In this document: one piece after another, positions 52,637 to 60,589 of the stretch | How positions within the stretch are numbered: the first letter of the stretch is position 1 | Layout: the number at the start of each line of letters is the position of its first letter | Assembly (NCBI GenBank): GCA_902789175.1 | Contig: CADANF010000004.1 | Location: 35,987-99,986 of the forward strand | DNA from: an uncultured Lachnospiraceae bacterium | Lineage (GTDB): Bacteria > Bacillota > Clostridia > Lachnospirales > Lachnospiraceae | DNA length: 64,000 bases | Direction of reading: 5' to 3' | Position numbers and translations under genes: made by a program | Notes under the pieces: generated by a model | What the model was told of the DNA's origin: nothing | Database searches by the model: none | The model's input: only the letters and a program-made list of their open reading frames with translations

Positions 52637-53185
52637 TTAGGCTTTCCTGTATTTCATATTTTCTCTTTTAAGAAGTCCCTCTGATATCATGTCTCTTCTT
52701 ATGGTGCAGAAATCATCGTGGAAATCGGCAATGATGATGTTTACCTCGCGCTCACTATATTCCTTACCTGGCTCGAAAGCCTTTGCGATTTCCTCTAAAA
52801 TGATCAGCTCTTTCTTTCGCTGCGCTGGAATACTCTTTAATTTTCCATATTCAAAAAAACTGTCGATAACTTTCTTTCTATAGGCATTGTCACGCTCCTG
52901 CTGGAGGTTCATTTCCTCGGACTTTTCCTTTAAAATATCCAGGATTGAGACATTAAAAACCTCATCATTAATAGAATAAATGGTGTAATACTGTTCCTTC
53001 CTGGAAGTGATAGCCCCAGCGTCCATCAGCTTTTTTAAGTGAAATGATACCGTGGCGGGGGTTAATGAAAGTCTTTCCGAAAGCAAAGAGACATACATAT
53101 CTTTTTCCATCAAGGTCTTTAAAATTTGGATGCGGGACTTGTCCGCGAGACATTTAAACAGGGTAATAGCCTGGTTTTCAGTCAT
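52637..53185 (-). CDS. ArsR-family regulator with DUF2087 tail
   Basis: A 182-aa protein. Winged helix at 1-80 (CLADKSRIQILKTLMEKDMY; LSLTPATVSFHLKKLMDAG) of ArsR type without the usual metal CxC. The C-terminal 80 residues (RKKELIILEEIAKAFEPGKEY; DFCTIRRDMISEGLLKR) match DUF2087. Target unknown. Confidence 0.9.
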   Translation of the reverse strand: MTENQAITLFKCLADKSRIQILKTLMEKDMYVSLLSERLSLTPATVSFHLKKLMDAGAITSRKEQYYTIYSINDEVFNVSILDILKEKSEEMNLQQERDNAYRKKVIDSFFEYGKLKSIPAQRKKELIILEEIAKAFEPGKEYSEREVNIIIADFHDDFCTIRRDMISEGLLKRENMKYRKA

Positions 53186-53220
53186 AAATCTACCTCTTTT
53201 CGTATAATAAAAAACGTATC

Positions 53221-53325
53221 AGCAAATGAATAAATCAGCCAAAATATAATACAACTGAGCAAATAAATCAGCCAGTATATAATACAAATAATCAGATAAA
53301 TCAGCTAGCATATAATATATCTGAC
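53221..53325. repeat. about 36-bp AT-rich tandem repeat, three copies
   Basis: Units at 53221, 53258 and 53294 each hold ATAAATCAGC and a TATAATA -10-like string. They lie between two minus-strand genes. Confidence 0.75.
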
Positions 53326-53330
53326 TTAAA

Positions 53331-53684
53331 TTATAAGTTGAAAATCTCATTAAATTCTTTTGTTATTTCACTAACAGCAGCCATCTTGCTTTCCTCGATT
53401 AAAATCTTATGGCTGTCTTCGTGGACCTTTGCAGCCTCAAGAGACTTGCTCCACTGAGAGGTAATCTTTTCAAAAGCAGGTGGAAATGCAGCCGCGATTT
53501 TATTTTCACCATTAGATTTAAGAGCCACATTATATACCGCCTTGCTGATATCGTAGATATTAGCCTTGGCCTTTAAAATGTTACTTTCATCTTTTCTTCC
53601 ATCTGCTGCAAGTGAAGCAACCTCTTCCTCTACAGCTTTCTTACGAGTATCTAAAAAATCAAAAAATAAGTTTGTTTGTTCCAT
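53331..53684 (-). CDS. 117-aa helical protein of unknown function
   Basis: Begins MEQTNLFFDFLDTRKKAVEE; all-helical and charged, without membrane segment or cysteine. AAAGGA upstream of the ATG on the minus strand supports the start. Both sides carry tandem repeats. I do not recognise it. Confidence 0.65.
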   Translation of the reverse strand: MEQTNLFFDFLDTRKKAVEEEVASLAADGRKDESNILKAKANIYDISKAVYNVALKSNGENKIAAAFPPAFEKITSQWSKSLEAAKVHEDSHKILIEESKMAAVSEITKEFNEIFNL

Positions 53685-53721
53685 AGTCGTAGTTTCCTTT
53701 CTTAGTTAATTTTAAAATTTA

Positions 53722-53886
53722 CGAGCGTGCAATCAACTAATATCCATTAAAACGCGAGCGTGCAGTCAGATGATTTACTTAAAATGCCTGTGGGCAGTTA
53801 AGAAATATCGTGAAATATATGAGTGTGCAGTCAAGTGATATCCTTAAAAACGCCAGTGGGCTTGGGATATATGTGAGTGCAGACTT
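53722..53886. repeat. 33-bp degenerate tandem repeat, 4-5 copies
   Basis: Units begin at 53722, 53755, 53788, 53821 and perhaps 53854, sharing GAGYGTGCAGTCA and a later TTAAAAACGC. They fill much of the 434-bp gap before the padR-type gene. The rest of that gap is AT-rich with one operator-like site. Confidence 0.8.
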
Positions 53887-54040
53887 AGGCATGGTATGGA
53901 TATTAAAATTATTTAATTACTCATCGTATTAAATATCTGTATTGCGATTAGATAAACATCTAAATGGATAATAAAATTGTTTTAGATAAATGTCAAGGGG
54001 TTGATTAATAATATAAAAAATGATATTACAATAATATATG

Positions 54041-54061
54041 AATATATCAAAATGATATATT
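54041..54061. promoter_or_regulatory. inverted repeat, likely PadR operator
   Basis: AATATATC-AAAAT-GATATATT, perfect 8-bp arms, 58 bp before the padR-type start. PadR proteins commonly bind ATAT-rich dyads at their own promoter. Confidence 0.6.
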
Positions 54062-54118
54062 AGAAATACTGGTATAACAAGGGGATAATTTAATATAGAT
54101 AATATTGAGGGGCTATAT

Positions 54119-54652
54119 ATGGCAAGAGAAAGAAAAATAGATATGGTGATTCTTGGATTACTAAGTCATGAAGATCTAACGGGATATGATATAAAAAAGC
54201 GAATTGACGGAGCGATAAGTTTTTTCTGGAAGGGAAGTTTTGGTAACATTTATCCGGCATTAAAGGATATGGAAGCTAGCGGGATGATCCAAAAAAAGGC
54301 TGCCACAGAAGGTGGAAGGGAAAAGATCAGCTATCATATTACTAGCACTGGAAAGAAAGTACTTAAGGAATGGCTCAAAGAAGAACAGGTCGTAAATGAA
54401 TTAAAGTATGAAACATTACTAAAATTATTCTTTGGTGGCAATGTGGGGAAGGCGGTGGCTATCCGTAACATTGAGGCTTTTGAAAAAAAGATTGAAAAAG
54501 AGCTGATGATCCTGAAGAAGTATTGCGAGACATTAAAAGATAAACTGAGTGAAGAGGACCATTTGTATTTTTATCTCACAGCTTCATTTGGAGTGAAGAG
54601 TTACGAGGCATATTTGGAGTGGTGTCAGGAGGCAAAGCAGTTACTGGGATGA
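54119..54652 (+). CDS. PadR-family transcriptional regulator
   Basis: A 177-aa protein: N-terminal winged helix (MVILGLLSHEDLTGYDIKKR; SFGNIYPALKDMEASGMI) and C-terminal helical Vir_act_alpha_C-type dimer domain. The next gene, a hydrolase, begins within 20 bp of its end, so they form an operon. Confidence 0.93.
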   Translation: MARERKIDMVILGLLSHEDLTGYDIKKRIDGAISFFWKGSFGNIYPALKDMEASGMIQKKAATEGGREKISYHITSTGKKVLKEWLKEEQVVNELKYETLLKLFFGGNVGKAVAIRNIEAFEKKIEKELMILKKYCETLKDKLSEEDHLYFYLTASFGVKSYEAYLEWCQEAKQLLG

Positions 54653-54669
54653 AAACAAAGGAGAAGAAA

Positions 54670-55452
54670 ATGAGCGCGTTATATGTGATATTAAAAATTG
54701 TGATGTGGGTGCTGGTAACATTTTTTGCTTCAGATGCGGTCATGCAATTCATTTCATATTCATTTTATAAGGGCGACAGGCAGCTTAAGGACGTGAAATA
54801 CAGCCCAGTGAAGCTAGAGATAAATGACTCTTTGACAGGTTACGGTTACAACCTGGATGTGGAGGCCGATAAAGTGATACTGTTTTTTGGGGGATCATTT
54901 TATGTGGCATATAATTCGGTCGGAATGTATGGCGGGAGATTTGACTGCCCGTTTCTTTCGGTGGATTATTATGGAACACAAGAAAGCAAAGGGAAAATGA
55001 ACCTTAAAACGATGCAAAAGTCTGCTGAGGAATTGTATGATTATGCGGCGGCGAAATATCCGGGAAAGAAAATAATTGTTATGGGCCATAGCTATGGCTG
55101 TGGGATGGCAGCATATCTGGCAAGTGTAAGAAAATGCGACCGATTGGTGCTTGCTTCGGGATATCGCACATGCGCGGATTTGTATAACAAGATAATACCC
55201 ATTTTCTGGGGACCATTTCAAATATTTATAAAAAATAATATCAGGGTAGACCTGTACGCAGAGAATACCAGCTGCCCGGTTACTATCATTGAATCATATG
55301 ATGATAAGACGCTTAGCGCAGAGCTTCAGGAGAAGCTGGCAGCGTGTTATGAGAACGCAGATTTAAAGATTTTTAATGGAATTAAACATGAAGATTACTT
55401 CCTCACTGATGAAGTGATCGGATATATTAAGAGCACCTGCGACTTGCAGTAG
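54670..55452 (+). CDS. membrane-anchored alpha/beta hydrolase
   Basis: About 260 aa from ATG 54670, with GGAG 6 bp upstream; ATG 54649 overlaps the padR-type stop. One N-terminal helix (VILKIVMWVLVTFFASDAVM) anchors it. The fold has ILFFGGSF, nucleophile GHSYGCGMA, and a late GIKHEDYFL histidine. Likely controlled by the PadR neighbour. The last base of the TAG stop begins palindrome copy 8. Confidence 0.85.
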   Translation: MSALYVILKIVMWVLVTFFASDAVMQFISYSFYKGDRQLKDVKYSPVKLEINDSLTGYGYNLDVEADKVILFFGGSFYVAYNSVGMYGGRFDCPFLSVDYYGTQESKGKMNLKTMQKSAEELYDYAAAKYPGKKIIVMGHSYGCGMAAYLASVRKCDRLVLASGYRTCADLYNKIIPIFWGPFQIFIKNNIRVDLYAENTSCPVTIIESYDDKTLSAELQEKLAACYENADLKIFNGIKHEDYFLTDEVIGYIKSTCDLQ

Positions 55453-55506
55453 TTAACATAAAAATGGACCATAGCCCCCGGGACCTAGGTCCATTTTTAT
55501 GTTAAC
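55452..55506. repeat. 55-bp palindrome, copy 8 (reverse centre)
   Basis: Starts on the G of the upstream TAG. Centre GCCCCCGGGA, ends GTTAAC. Confidence 0.95.
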
Positions 55507-55555
55507 CGAGTAGAACTTTACAAAGTGAATGTTTGATAGTATTATAAAGTTAATT

Positions 55556-55586
55556 CGGTGGCGACCGAGTCGGCGGCGACCGAATA
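55556..55586. repeat. GC-rich inverted/direct repeat
   Basis: GGCGACCGA occurs twice and TTCGGT pairs with ACCGAA at the outer ends. A related CTCGGTGGCCACC follows copy 9 at 57079. It sits between copy 8 and the ATPase gene. Confidence 0.5.
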
Positions 55587-55646
55587 AAAATAATGAAGCG
55601 AATTGGCTAAATAAAGTAGCTATCTCTCTTAAAGGAGTCTGATAAT

Positions 55647-57026
55647 ATGGCATTTTATGGAAGAAATAAGGAACTTAATAGAATAAAAAAAGAATTAGGA
55701 TCAGATGAAATGAGGATGTGCCTCATTTATGGAAGACGAAGAGTTGGAAAGAGTGAACTTGTGAAGCAGGCAATAAAAGAGTCGGCTATAAGGAGCATTT
55801 ACTATGAGTGTAAGCAGGTTAAAGAAGAAAGTAATGTTTCGAGCATTTGCGATGTCATTTCCGACACCTTTGACATGCCAAAGTTAGGATATAATAAGAT
55901 TGAAGAGCTTCTGGATTACATTTTTCAGCTGGCGATAAAGGAAAATCTGATACTCATATTGGATGAATACCCATATCTTAGAGAAAATGTTAAAGGAATG
56001 GACAGTATCCTTCAGGCTTTAGTGGATAAATATAGGGAGACAAGCAAACTAAAGCTTATTATATTAGGTTCATACGTGGATATCATGAAGTCACTCTTAG
56101 AAAAGTCAAATCCATTGTTTGGAAGAGTAGATCTGGCCTTAAACCTAAAGCAAATGGATTATTATGAATCAGCATTGTTCTATCCTGCTATGTCGGACGA
56201 AGATAAGGTAAGAATATACTCAGTATTTGGGGGGATTCCATATTTTAACAGACTAATAGATGATAGAAAAAGTGTAAAAGATAATATTATTGATCTTATT
56301 GCTTCTTCAGGTGCTCGTCTTGAAAATGAGGTTACGATGTACCTTGGTGCAGAAATTTCCAAGATTGTAAATGCAAATGAAGTATTTGATGCACTTTCCA
56401 GAGGTTTTTCGAAATATAGTGACATTTTATCTCAGTCACATGTTTCTAGCGGACCAACATTGGTGGACGTTCTTGATAAGCTGATAAGGATGGAAGTTGT
56501 AGAAAGACAAGCACCAATAAATGATGAAACAAACAAAAAGAAAACAGGTTATTATATATGCGATAATCTTTCAAATTTCTATTTTAGATACATTTTTAAA
56601 TATGCCTCTCAGCTTAATATAATGGATCCGGAAATATTTTATAAAAAATATATTGAGAAGGATTTTGAAGAATATTACGTTCCTCACAAATTTGAGGAAA
56701 TCTGCAAGCAGTATCTTATCAGGCAGAATCTGTTGGGAAACATAGACCCTGTTATCGAAAAGATTGGAAAATATTACTATGACAATCCTGCGCAGCGTAC
56801 AAATGGTGAGTTTGACGTGGTGACGCAGGATAAGAAGGGATATGTTTTCTACGAGGTTAAATTTAGAAAAAAGAAAATATCTAAAGAAGTGATTGAAGAA
56901 GAAATCCAGCAGGTTAAGAATACAGGGCTTGATTGCTATAAATATGTCTTTATTTCAAGAGCAGGATTTACTGAAAATGAAACCGATGAAATTAAGCATC
57001 TTGAGCTAAAAGAACTCTACAATTAG
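55647..57026 (+). CDS. AAA ATPase with DUF234 nuclease-like tail
   Basis: A 459-aa protein. P-loop YGRRRVGKSELV at about 29-40, Walker B LILILDEYPYL at about 97-107, sensor LIILGSYV. The C-terminal DUF234 region carries a PD-(D/E)XK-like pattern (GEFDVV then YVFYEVKFRKK at about 392-416). Same broad class as the ATPase before the Wadjet operon, but a different subfamily. Function unknown. The last base of its stop begins copy 9. Confidence 0.85.
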   Translation: MAFYGRNKELNRIKKELGSDEMRMCLIYGRRRVGKSELVKQAIKESAIRSIYYECKQVKEESNVSSICDVISDTFDMPKLGYNKIEELLDYIFQLAIKENLILILDEYPYLRENVKGMDSILQALVDKYRETSKLKLIILGSYVDIMKSLLEKSNPLFGRVDLALNLKQMDYYESALFYPAMSDEDKVRIYSVFGGIPYFNRLIDDRKSVKDNIIDLIASSGARLENEVTMYLGAEISKIVNANEVFDALSRGFSKYSDILSQSHVSSGPTLVDVLDKLIRMEVVERQAPINDETNKKKTGYYICDNLSNFYFRYIFKYASQLNIMDPEIFYKKYIEKDFEEYYVPHKFEEICKQYLIRQNLLGNIDPVIEKIGKYYYDNPAQRTNGEFDVVTQDKKGYVFYEVKFRKKKISKEVIEEEIQQVKNTGLDCYKYVFISRAGFTENETDEIKHLELKELYN

Positions 57027-57080
57027 TTAACATAAAAATGAACCACTGCCCCCGGGACTATGGTCCACTTTTATGTCAAC
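57026..57080. repeat. 55-bp palindrome, copy 9 (reverse centre)
   Basis: Starts on the G of the upstream TAG. Stem GAACCAC on the left and GGTCCAC on the right is imperfect; right end ATGTCAAC. Confidence 0.94.
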
Positions 57081-57129
57081 TCGGTGGCCACCAAATTAAA
57101 TTTTGAAATAAGTGAAAGTGTGGTAAAAC

Positions 57130-58749
57130 ATGTATTATCTTATGAATAAGGACAAGCTGGTCCTTGAATTTATTAAAAATGAAAATGAGTTTGATACAGA
57201 CGTTACATATAAAATCCTAAAGCAGTATGAGAGCACGCCTTTTGGCTTTCAGGATATAACATACTGGATAGAGCACCGAAAGGCGGCCAGATATAATTCC
57301 TGCCTGAATGAGGTAATGAAACGAGCCGAGCTGTATGATAATGAGAGTTTCATTAAAAGAACCCATGCGGCAGGTATAAATGATACATTCTGGATCAAAG
57401 CAGCCGATGAAAATATTAGTTGGTCCGAGGTTTCATTATATAGAAATCAGTTTTCCAGCCTTATATCAAAGCTGGCATTTGAAGGATGTGAAGCAGGAAA
57501 CATAGTCGGCTCTGAATTACATAGCGACAAAGCAAGATATATTAACGCGCCAGAATTAACCAGCGAAGGTTCATTTAGAAAATGCTTCATGAAGGAAGAT
57601 AAATCTGGCGAGTTTGGCAGTGACATTTATTATTATAAAAGAGAAGGTGATCTTGGGCCGGGTAGAGAGCCCTATTGCGAAATATTAGCTGCAGAGATTG
57701 CTAAAGTAATAGCGCCGGGGCTTGCTTCGGTAAAATATGATCTTTGCAGTCTAGATGGAGTCATAGCGACTAAATGCAACATTTTTACAAATGAAAATGT
57801 GGGCTATGCGTCCTACTCAAAGATAAACACGTCAAGATCATTTTCTTTAAGGGATGTCTGGAAATATTACTGTGAGATAGGGGCAGAGCAGGAATTCAGG
57901 GAACTGCTTATAATCGATTCCTTATGCTTTAATCAGGACAGGCACAGCGGCAACTTCGGAGTTCTGTTTGACAATGACAGCATGAAAGTTATTGGCATGG
58001 CGCCGGTATTTGACCTTAATCTGTCAATGTTTCCATATGTTGAGATGGAGGAATTTGACAATATAGGTGATAAGCTATATGGTTACAGCCCTAAATTAGG
58101 CGAAGACTTTACACAGATAGGCCAGCTGGCATTATATGAACCACACTCCTCGGGACCATGGACCACAAAAAATGGACCACACTCCCCGGAACCATGGACC
58201 ACAAAAAATGGACCACAGCCTCCGGGACCTAGGTCCATAATTATGTCAACTGGATCTGGGGTGTTAAATGATTCGCTGCGTGACAGGGTAAAAGATATTT
58301 TAGATTATAGATTTAAATTTAGAGGGGACGAGTCATTTTCAGAGGAAAGGGTGAGAAAGATAGAAGATATCGTCCATAGACAGGCGAAGGCAATCCTTTC
58401 AAATGAAACGCTGCTCACTCAGGATGTATTTTTCTCCGAGGAAGCAGAACTTGCTAAGGAAAGACATCTTAAAGCGGCCTTGGCAAAGGATGAGATGAAT
58501 GACTTCTATGAACAGATTGATGAAAGTGAGCTCTCGCCAAATACCTTATTAAGTCTTTGCGAGGATTCGGAAATAGTAAGACTTTATTTTGAATATGATA
58601 ATTTTGAATTTGTAGTGGATTTTCTGGAGAAAAGAACAATCCTGCAAAAGAATGCTAAGAGCATTACAATGGAGACTTTGATCAAAGAAGCCCCGGAATT
58701 TTACAATGATGTCATTAAGATAAAAGAAAAATTAACAAACATTGGTTAA
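57130..58749 (+). CDS. HipA-kinase-like protein carrying an in-frame palindrome-core triplication
   Basis: A 539-aa protein. The middle resembles the HipA C-terminal kinase: catalytic loop FNQDRHSGNFGVL (about 266-278) with D and N, followed by PVFDLNLSMF, the metal-binding Asp. The N-terminus lacks the usual HipA beta-barrel. Residues 338-377 (PHSSGPWTTKNG, PHSPEPWTTKNG, PQPPGPRSIIMSTG) are encoded by three 36-bp copies of the 55-bp palindrome core. Before and after this insert the protein reads as continuous helical sequence. No HipB-like partner adjoins it. The stop codon lies in copy 10. Confidence 0.75.
   Translation: MYYLMNKDKLVLEFIKNENEFDTDVTYKILKQYESTPFGFQDITYWIEHRKAARYNSCLNEVMKRAELYDNESFIKRTHAAGINDTFWIKAADENISWSEVSLYRNQFSSLISKLAFEGCEAGNIVGSELHSDKARYINAPELTSEGSFRKCFMKEDKSGEFGSDIYYYKREGDLGPGREPYCEILAAEIAKVIAPGLASVKYDLCSLDGVIATKCNIFTNENVGYASYSKINTSRSFSLRDVWKYYCEIGAEQEFRELLIIDSLCFNQDRHSGNFGVLFDNDSMKVIGMAPVFDLNLSMFPYVEMEEFDNIGDKLYGYSPKLGEDFTQIGQLALYEPHSSGPWTTKNGPHSPEPWTTKNGPQPPGPRSIIMSTGSGVLNDSLRDRVKDILDYRFKFRGDESFSEERVRKIEDIVHRQAKAILSNETLLTQDVFFSEEAELAKERHLKAALAKDEMNDFYEQIDESELSPNTLLSLCEDSEIVRLYFEYDNFEFVVDFLEKRTILQKNAKSITMETLIKEAPEFYNDVIKIKEKLTNIG
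58138..58251. repeat. palindrome core amplified inside the HipA-like gene
   Basis: 36-bp units start at 58141, 58177 and 58213, each with GGACCACA and a CCTCCGGGA-type centre (reverse orientation). The last runs into TCCATAATTATGTCAAC, a recognisable right arm of the 55-bp element. Confidence 0.93.
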
Positions 58750-58799
58750 CATAAAAATGGACCACTGCCCCCGGGACTATGGTCCACTTTTATGTTAAC
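58745..58799. repeat. 55-bp palindrome, copy 10 (reverse centre)
   Basis: GGTTAAC at its left end supplies the TAA stop of the HipA-like gene at 58747-58749. Ends GTTAAC. Confidence 0.95.
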
Positions 58800-58827
58800 G
58801 CCGTTTATATTTTCCGTGAAAGGGGCG

Positions 58828-58938
58828 ATGATCTATGATCTGGATAATTATCCGGTTGAACTCCGTGCCTGGCATGATCTGGAAAATGTAATAGCATACT
58901 ACAGGTTGTTTATGAAAATAAAAGGGGAGTTTGAGTAG
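58828..58938 (+). CDS. 36-aa ORF, possibly a gene remnant
   Basis: MIYDLDNYPVELRAWHDLEN begins it; AAGGGG lies just upstream and a GTG at 58816 is in frame. Too short to classify. It may be a fragment left between the palindrome and the antitoxin-like gene. The next 170 bp are AT-rich with nothing visible. Confidence 0.25.
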   Translation: MIYDLDNYPVELRAWHDLENVIAYYRLFMKIKGEFE

Positions 58939-59114
58939 AAATGATTTTGATACATTTTAAATTAATTGATGAATCCTATGGTTTTCAATATAATGAAATT
59001 ATATAGAGATGAGCTTAAATTTTGTTTTCACTTGAAACTTTTTTTGAATTACTATTAAATTCTATAAAGAAAAATGATAATAAATGAATTGAATTATTAT
59101 ATGAGGGATATGTG

Positions 59115-59372
59115 ATGAATGCTTCAGTATATGAATCTACAGTATCATTGTTAAAAAATATGCCTGAAAATGATATATTGATTGTTAAAGAGTTTATCAA
59201 TAGACTTTCTTCCAAACCTCAGATTAAAGGTGAAACGTATAATCCATATAAGCCTTTGACCCGTGAAGAAATAATTGAGCAGTTGGCTATTGCAAGACAG
59301 CATGCGGATGAAGGTAAGACGATGGATGCTCACAAGGCATCTTCAAATATAAGAGAGAAATATAGCTTATGA
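59115..59372 (+). CDS. antitoxin-like protein
   Basis: About 85 aa: helical N-terminus (VSLLKNMPENDILIVKEFIN) and an acidic C-terminal tail (LTREEIIEQLAIARQHADEG) like antitoxins that wrap RelE/ParE toxins. The stop overlaps the next start as TTATGA, the usual toxin-antitoxin coupling. GTG 59112 is also possible. Confidence 0.55.
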   Translation: MNASVYESTVSLLKNMPENDILIVKEFINRLSSKPQIKGETYNPYKPLTREEIIEQLAIARQHADEGKTMDAHKASSNIREKYSL

Positions 59373-59407
59373 AAACTTGGAAGGTTATTACAACTGAAGA
59401 TGTTTAA
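59369..59407 (+). pseudogene. toxin remnant, 12 codons
   Basis: MKTWKVITTEDV then TAA. The opening resembles the first strand of RelE/ParE-type toxins and overlaps the antitoxin-like stop by 4 bp. The rest of the toxin is absent; 20 bp on lies a palindrome fragment. Confidence 0.45.
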
Positions 59408-59427
59408 AATGATTCAGGTTTAAAGAT

Positions 59428-59444
59428 GTGGACCTATGGTCCAC
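59428..59444. repeat. palindrome fragment (core lacking CCCGGG)
   Basis: GTGGACC-TAT-GGTCCAC is the stem of the 55-bp element with the centre deleted. Confidence 0.7.
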
Positions 59445-59449
59445 TTATC

Positions 59450-59466
59450 GGTTACAAATTGTAACC
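59450..59466. promoter_or_regulatory. 17-bp operator-like palindrome
   Basis: GGTTACAA-A-TTGTAACC, perfect arms, 24 bp before the hydrolase start. A regulator site or short RNA hairpin. Confidence 0.5.
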
Positions 59467-59490
59467 AACTGCCAAAAAGGAAGGGGTTTG

Positions 59491-60222
59491 ATGAAGATAT
59501 TTCATTTTGGAAACAAGGAATCAAATATAGTTCTGATACAAATGGTCTATGACCATGAGTTAGAAGCGATTGAAAATGAAGTTGCCCTGATAAAAAAACT
59601 AAGCCAAATCAGTGACTTCCATTTTATCGCGGTAAAGGTTGATAACTGGAATGACGACCTATCTCCATGGGAAGCACCTGCTGTATTTGGAAATGAAACC
59701 TTCGGCGGAAAAGCAAAGAAGACTCTTGATACGCTTTTAAATGAAGTAATAAATCCTTTAAAATATGGCGGACCAGCTGACTTGAAAATATATATCGGCG
59801 GATATTCGCTGGCGGGATTATTTGCACTTTGGAGCGTTTGTAAGATGGATACATTTTCGCAGAGGGATATAGTCATGTCATCAGCTGGTGATGAATCGAT
59901 ATCGCCAGTAGTATTGGGTAATGCAGCATCTCAGCCTTTATTCGCAGGATGCGTTGCGGCATCTCCTTCAGTTTGGTTTCCTGGATTTGTGGATTACATT
60001 TTTGCAAATGAAATATTTTCGGATAAGATTTATCTCAGCCTTGGAAACAAGGAAGAAAAGACCAGAAATCCTGTAATGAGGCAGGTTGGGGAGTGTATCC
60101 GAAATATTTATGACATGTTAAATGGCAAAACTAACGTTGTTCTTGAATGGAACGAAGGGAATCATTTTCAGGAGACAGATTTAAGGATGGCGAAAGGCTT
60201 TGCGTGGATACTTAAAAAATAA
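59491..60222 (+). CDS. alpha/beta hydrolase (esterase-like)
   Basis: About 243 aa from ATG 59491 with AAGGAAGGGG upstream. Nucleophile GGYSLAGLFALW (about 105-116), acid region YLSLGNKEEKTRN, and His in EGNHFQETD give a triad like that of esterase-D/enterochelin-esterase relatives. The frame is open back into the palindrome fragment but without a start site. Cytosolic. Confidence 0.85.
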   Translation: MKIFHFGNKESNIVLIQMVYDHELEAIENEVALIKKLSQISDFHFIAVKVDNWNDDLSPWEAPAVFGNETFGGKAKKTLDTLLNEVINPLKYGGPADLKIYIGGYSLAGLFALWSVCKMDTFSQRDIVMSSAGDESISPVVLGNAASQPLFAGCVAASPSVWFPGFVDYIFANEIFSDKIYLSLGNKEEKTRNPVMRQVGECIRNIYDMLNGKTNVVLEWNEGNHFQETDLRMAKGFAWILKK

Positions 60223-60289
60223 AGTGAGATGAATTGTTCTAAACAAATAGCAGGAAAGGAGCTTGAATTTAAAGTGACTTATTATAGAA

Positions 60290-60522
60290 TGAACTTAAGG
60301 GTGGCTGTGATCCACTGGTGTGTTCGACACCTTAATCTGAATAGTTGTGCCGGATGTATAGGCCGGAGGGTTGGCAAGCAACGGAAAAACTTGCCCTAAG
60401 TTAACTTAGGTAAGCCGGAAGTAGTGGTCGGACAGTTGGCAGACAACGATAAAATCGAACAGTTATTAATAAAAGGAAGAGGCTCTTTATTATACTTTGG
60501 TATTTAAAGGGACTCTTTTTTT
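60290..60522 (+). ncRNA. candidate structured RNA with own terminator
   Basis: A non-coding 349-bp gap holds a dense run of hairpins: TTAAGG / CCTTAA (60295-60335) around GTGG/CCAC and GGTGT/ACACC; CCGG / CCGG (60363-60418) around GGCAAG / CTTGCC and CCTAAG-TTAA-CTTAGG; CGAT-AAA-ATCG (60447-60457). The string GTTGGCA-N2-CAACG occurs twice (60370, 60435). A terminator AAGAGGCTCTTTA / TAAAGGGACTCTT plus T7 ends it at 60522. No strong promoter seen. No known RNA family recognised. Confidence 0.45.
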
Positions 60523-60557
60523 ATATATCATTTCTAGCTATATTTAAGATTAAGTCG

Positions 60558-60589
60558 AAAAAAGATCAGCTTTAATGGCTGATCTTTTT
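60558..60589. terminator. bidirectional terminator overlapping the stop of the minus-strand gene
   Basis: AAAAGATCAGC / GCTGATCTTTT around TTTAATG; the minus-strand stop codon is in the loop. Confidence 0.85.

Noticed and set aside
53722-53886. CRISPR array
   Set aside because: The 33-bp units are contiguous and degenerate, with no unique spacers and no cas genes.
43999-58799. Classic integron attC sites
   Set aside because: The ends are GTTAAC or GTCAAC, not GTTRRRY, and no integrase is seen; kept only as an alternative idea.
59428-59490. Longer N-terminus for the hydrolase starting at GTG 59428
   Set aside because: The start lies in the palindrome fragment, has no ribosome site, and the added residues do not fit the fold; ATG 59491 has a strong site.
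60301-60335. tRNA-like TTCGA loop
   Set aside because: GGTGT-GTTCG-ACACC resembles a T-arm, but there is no acceptor stem, anticodon arm or D-arm at proper spacing.
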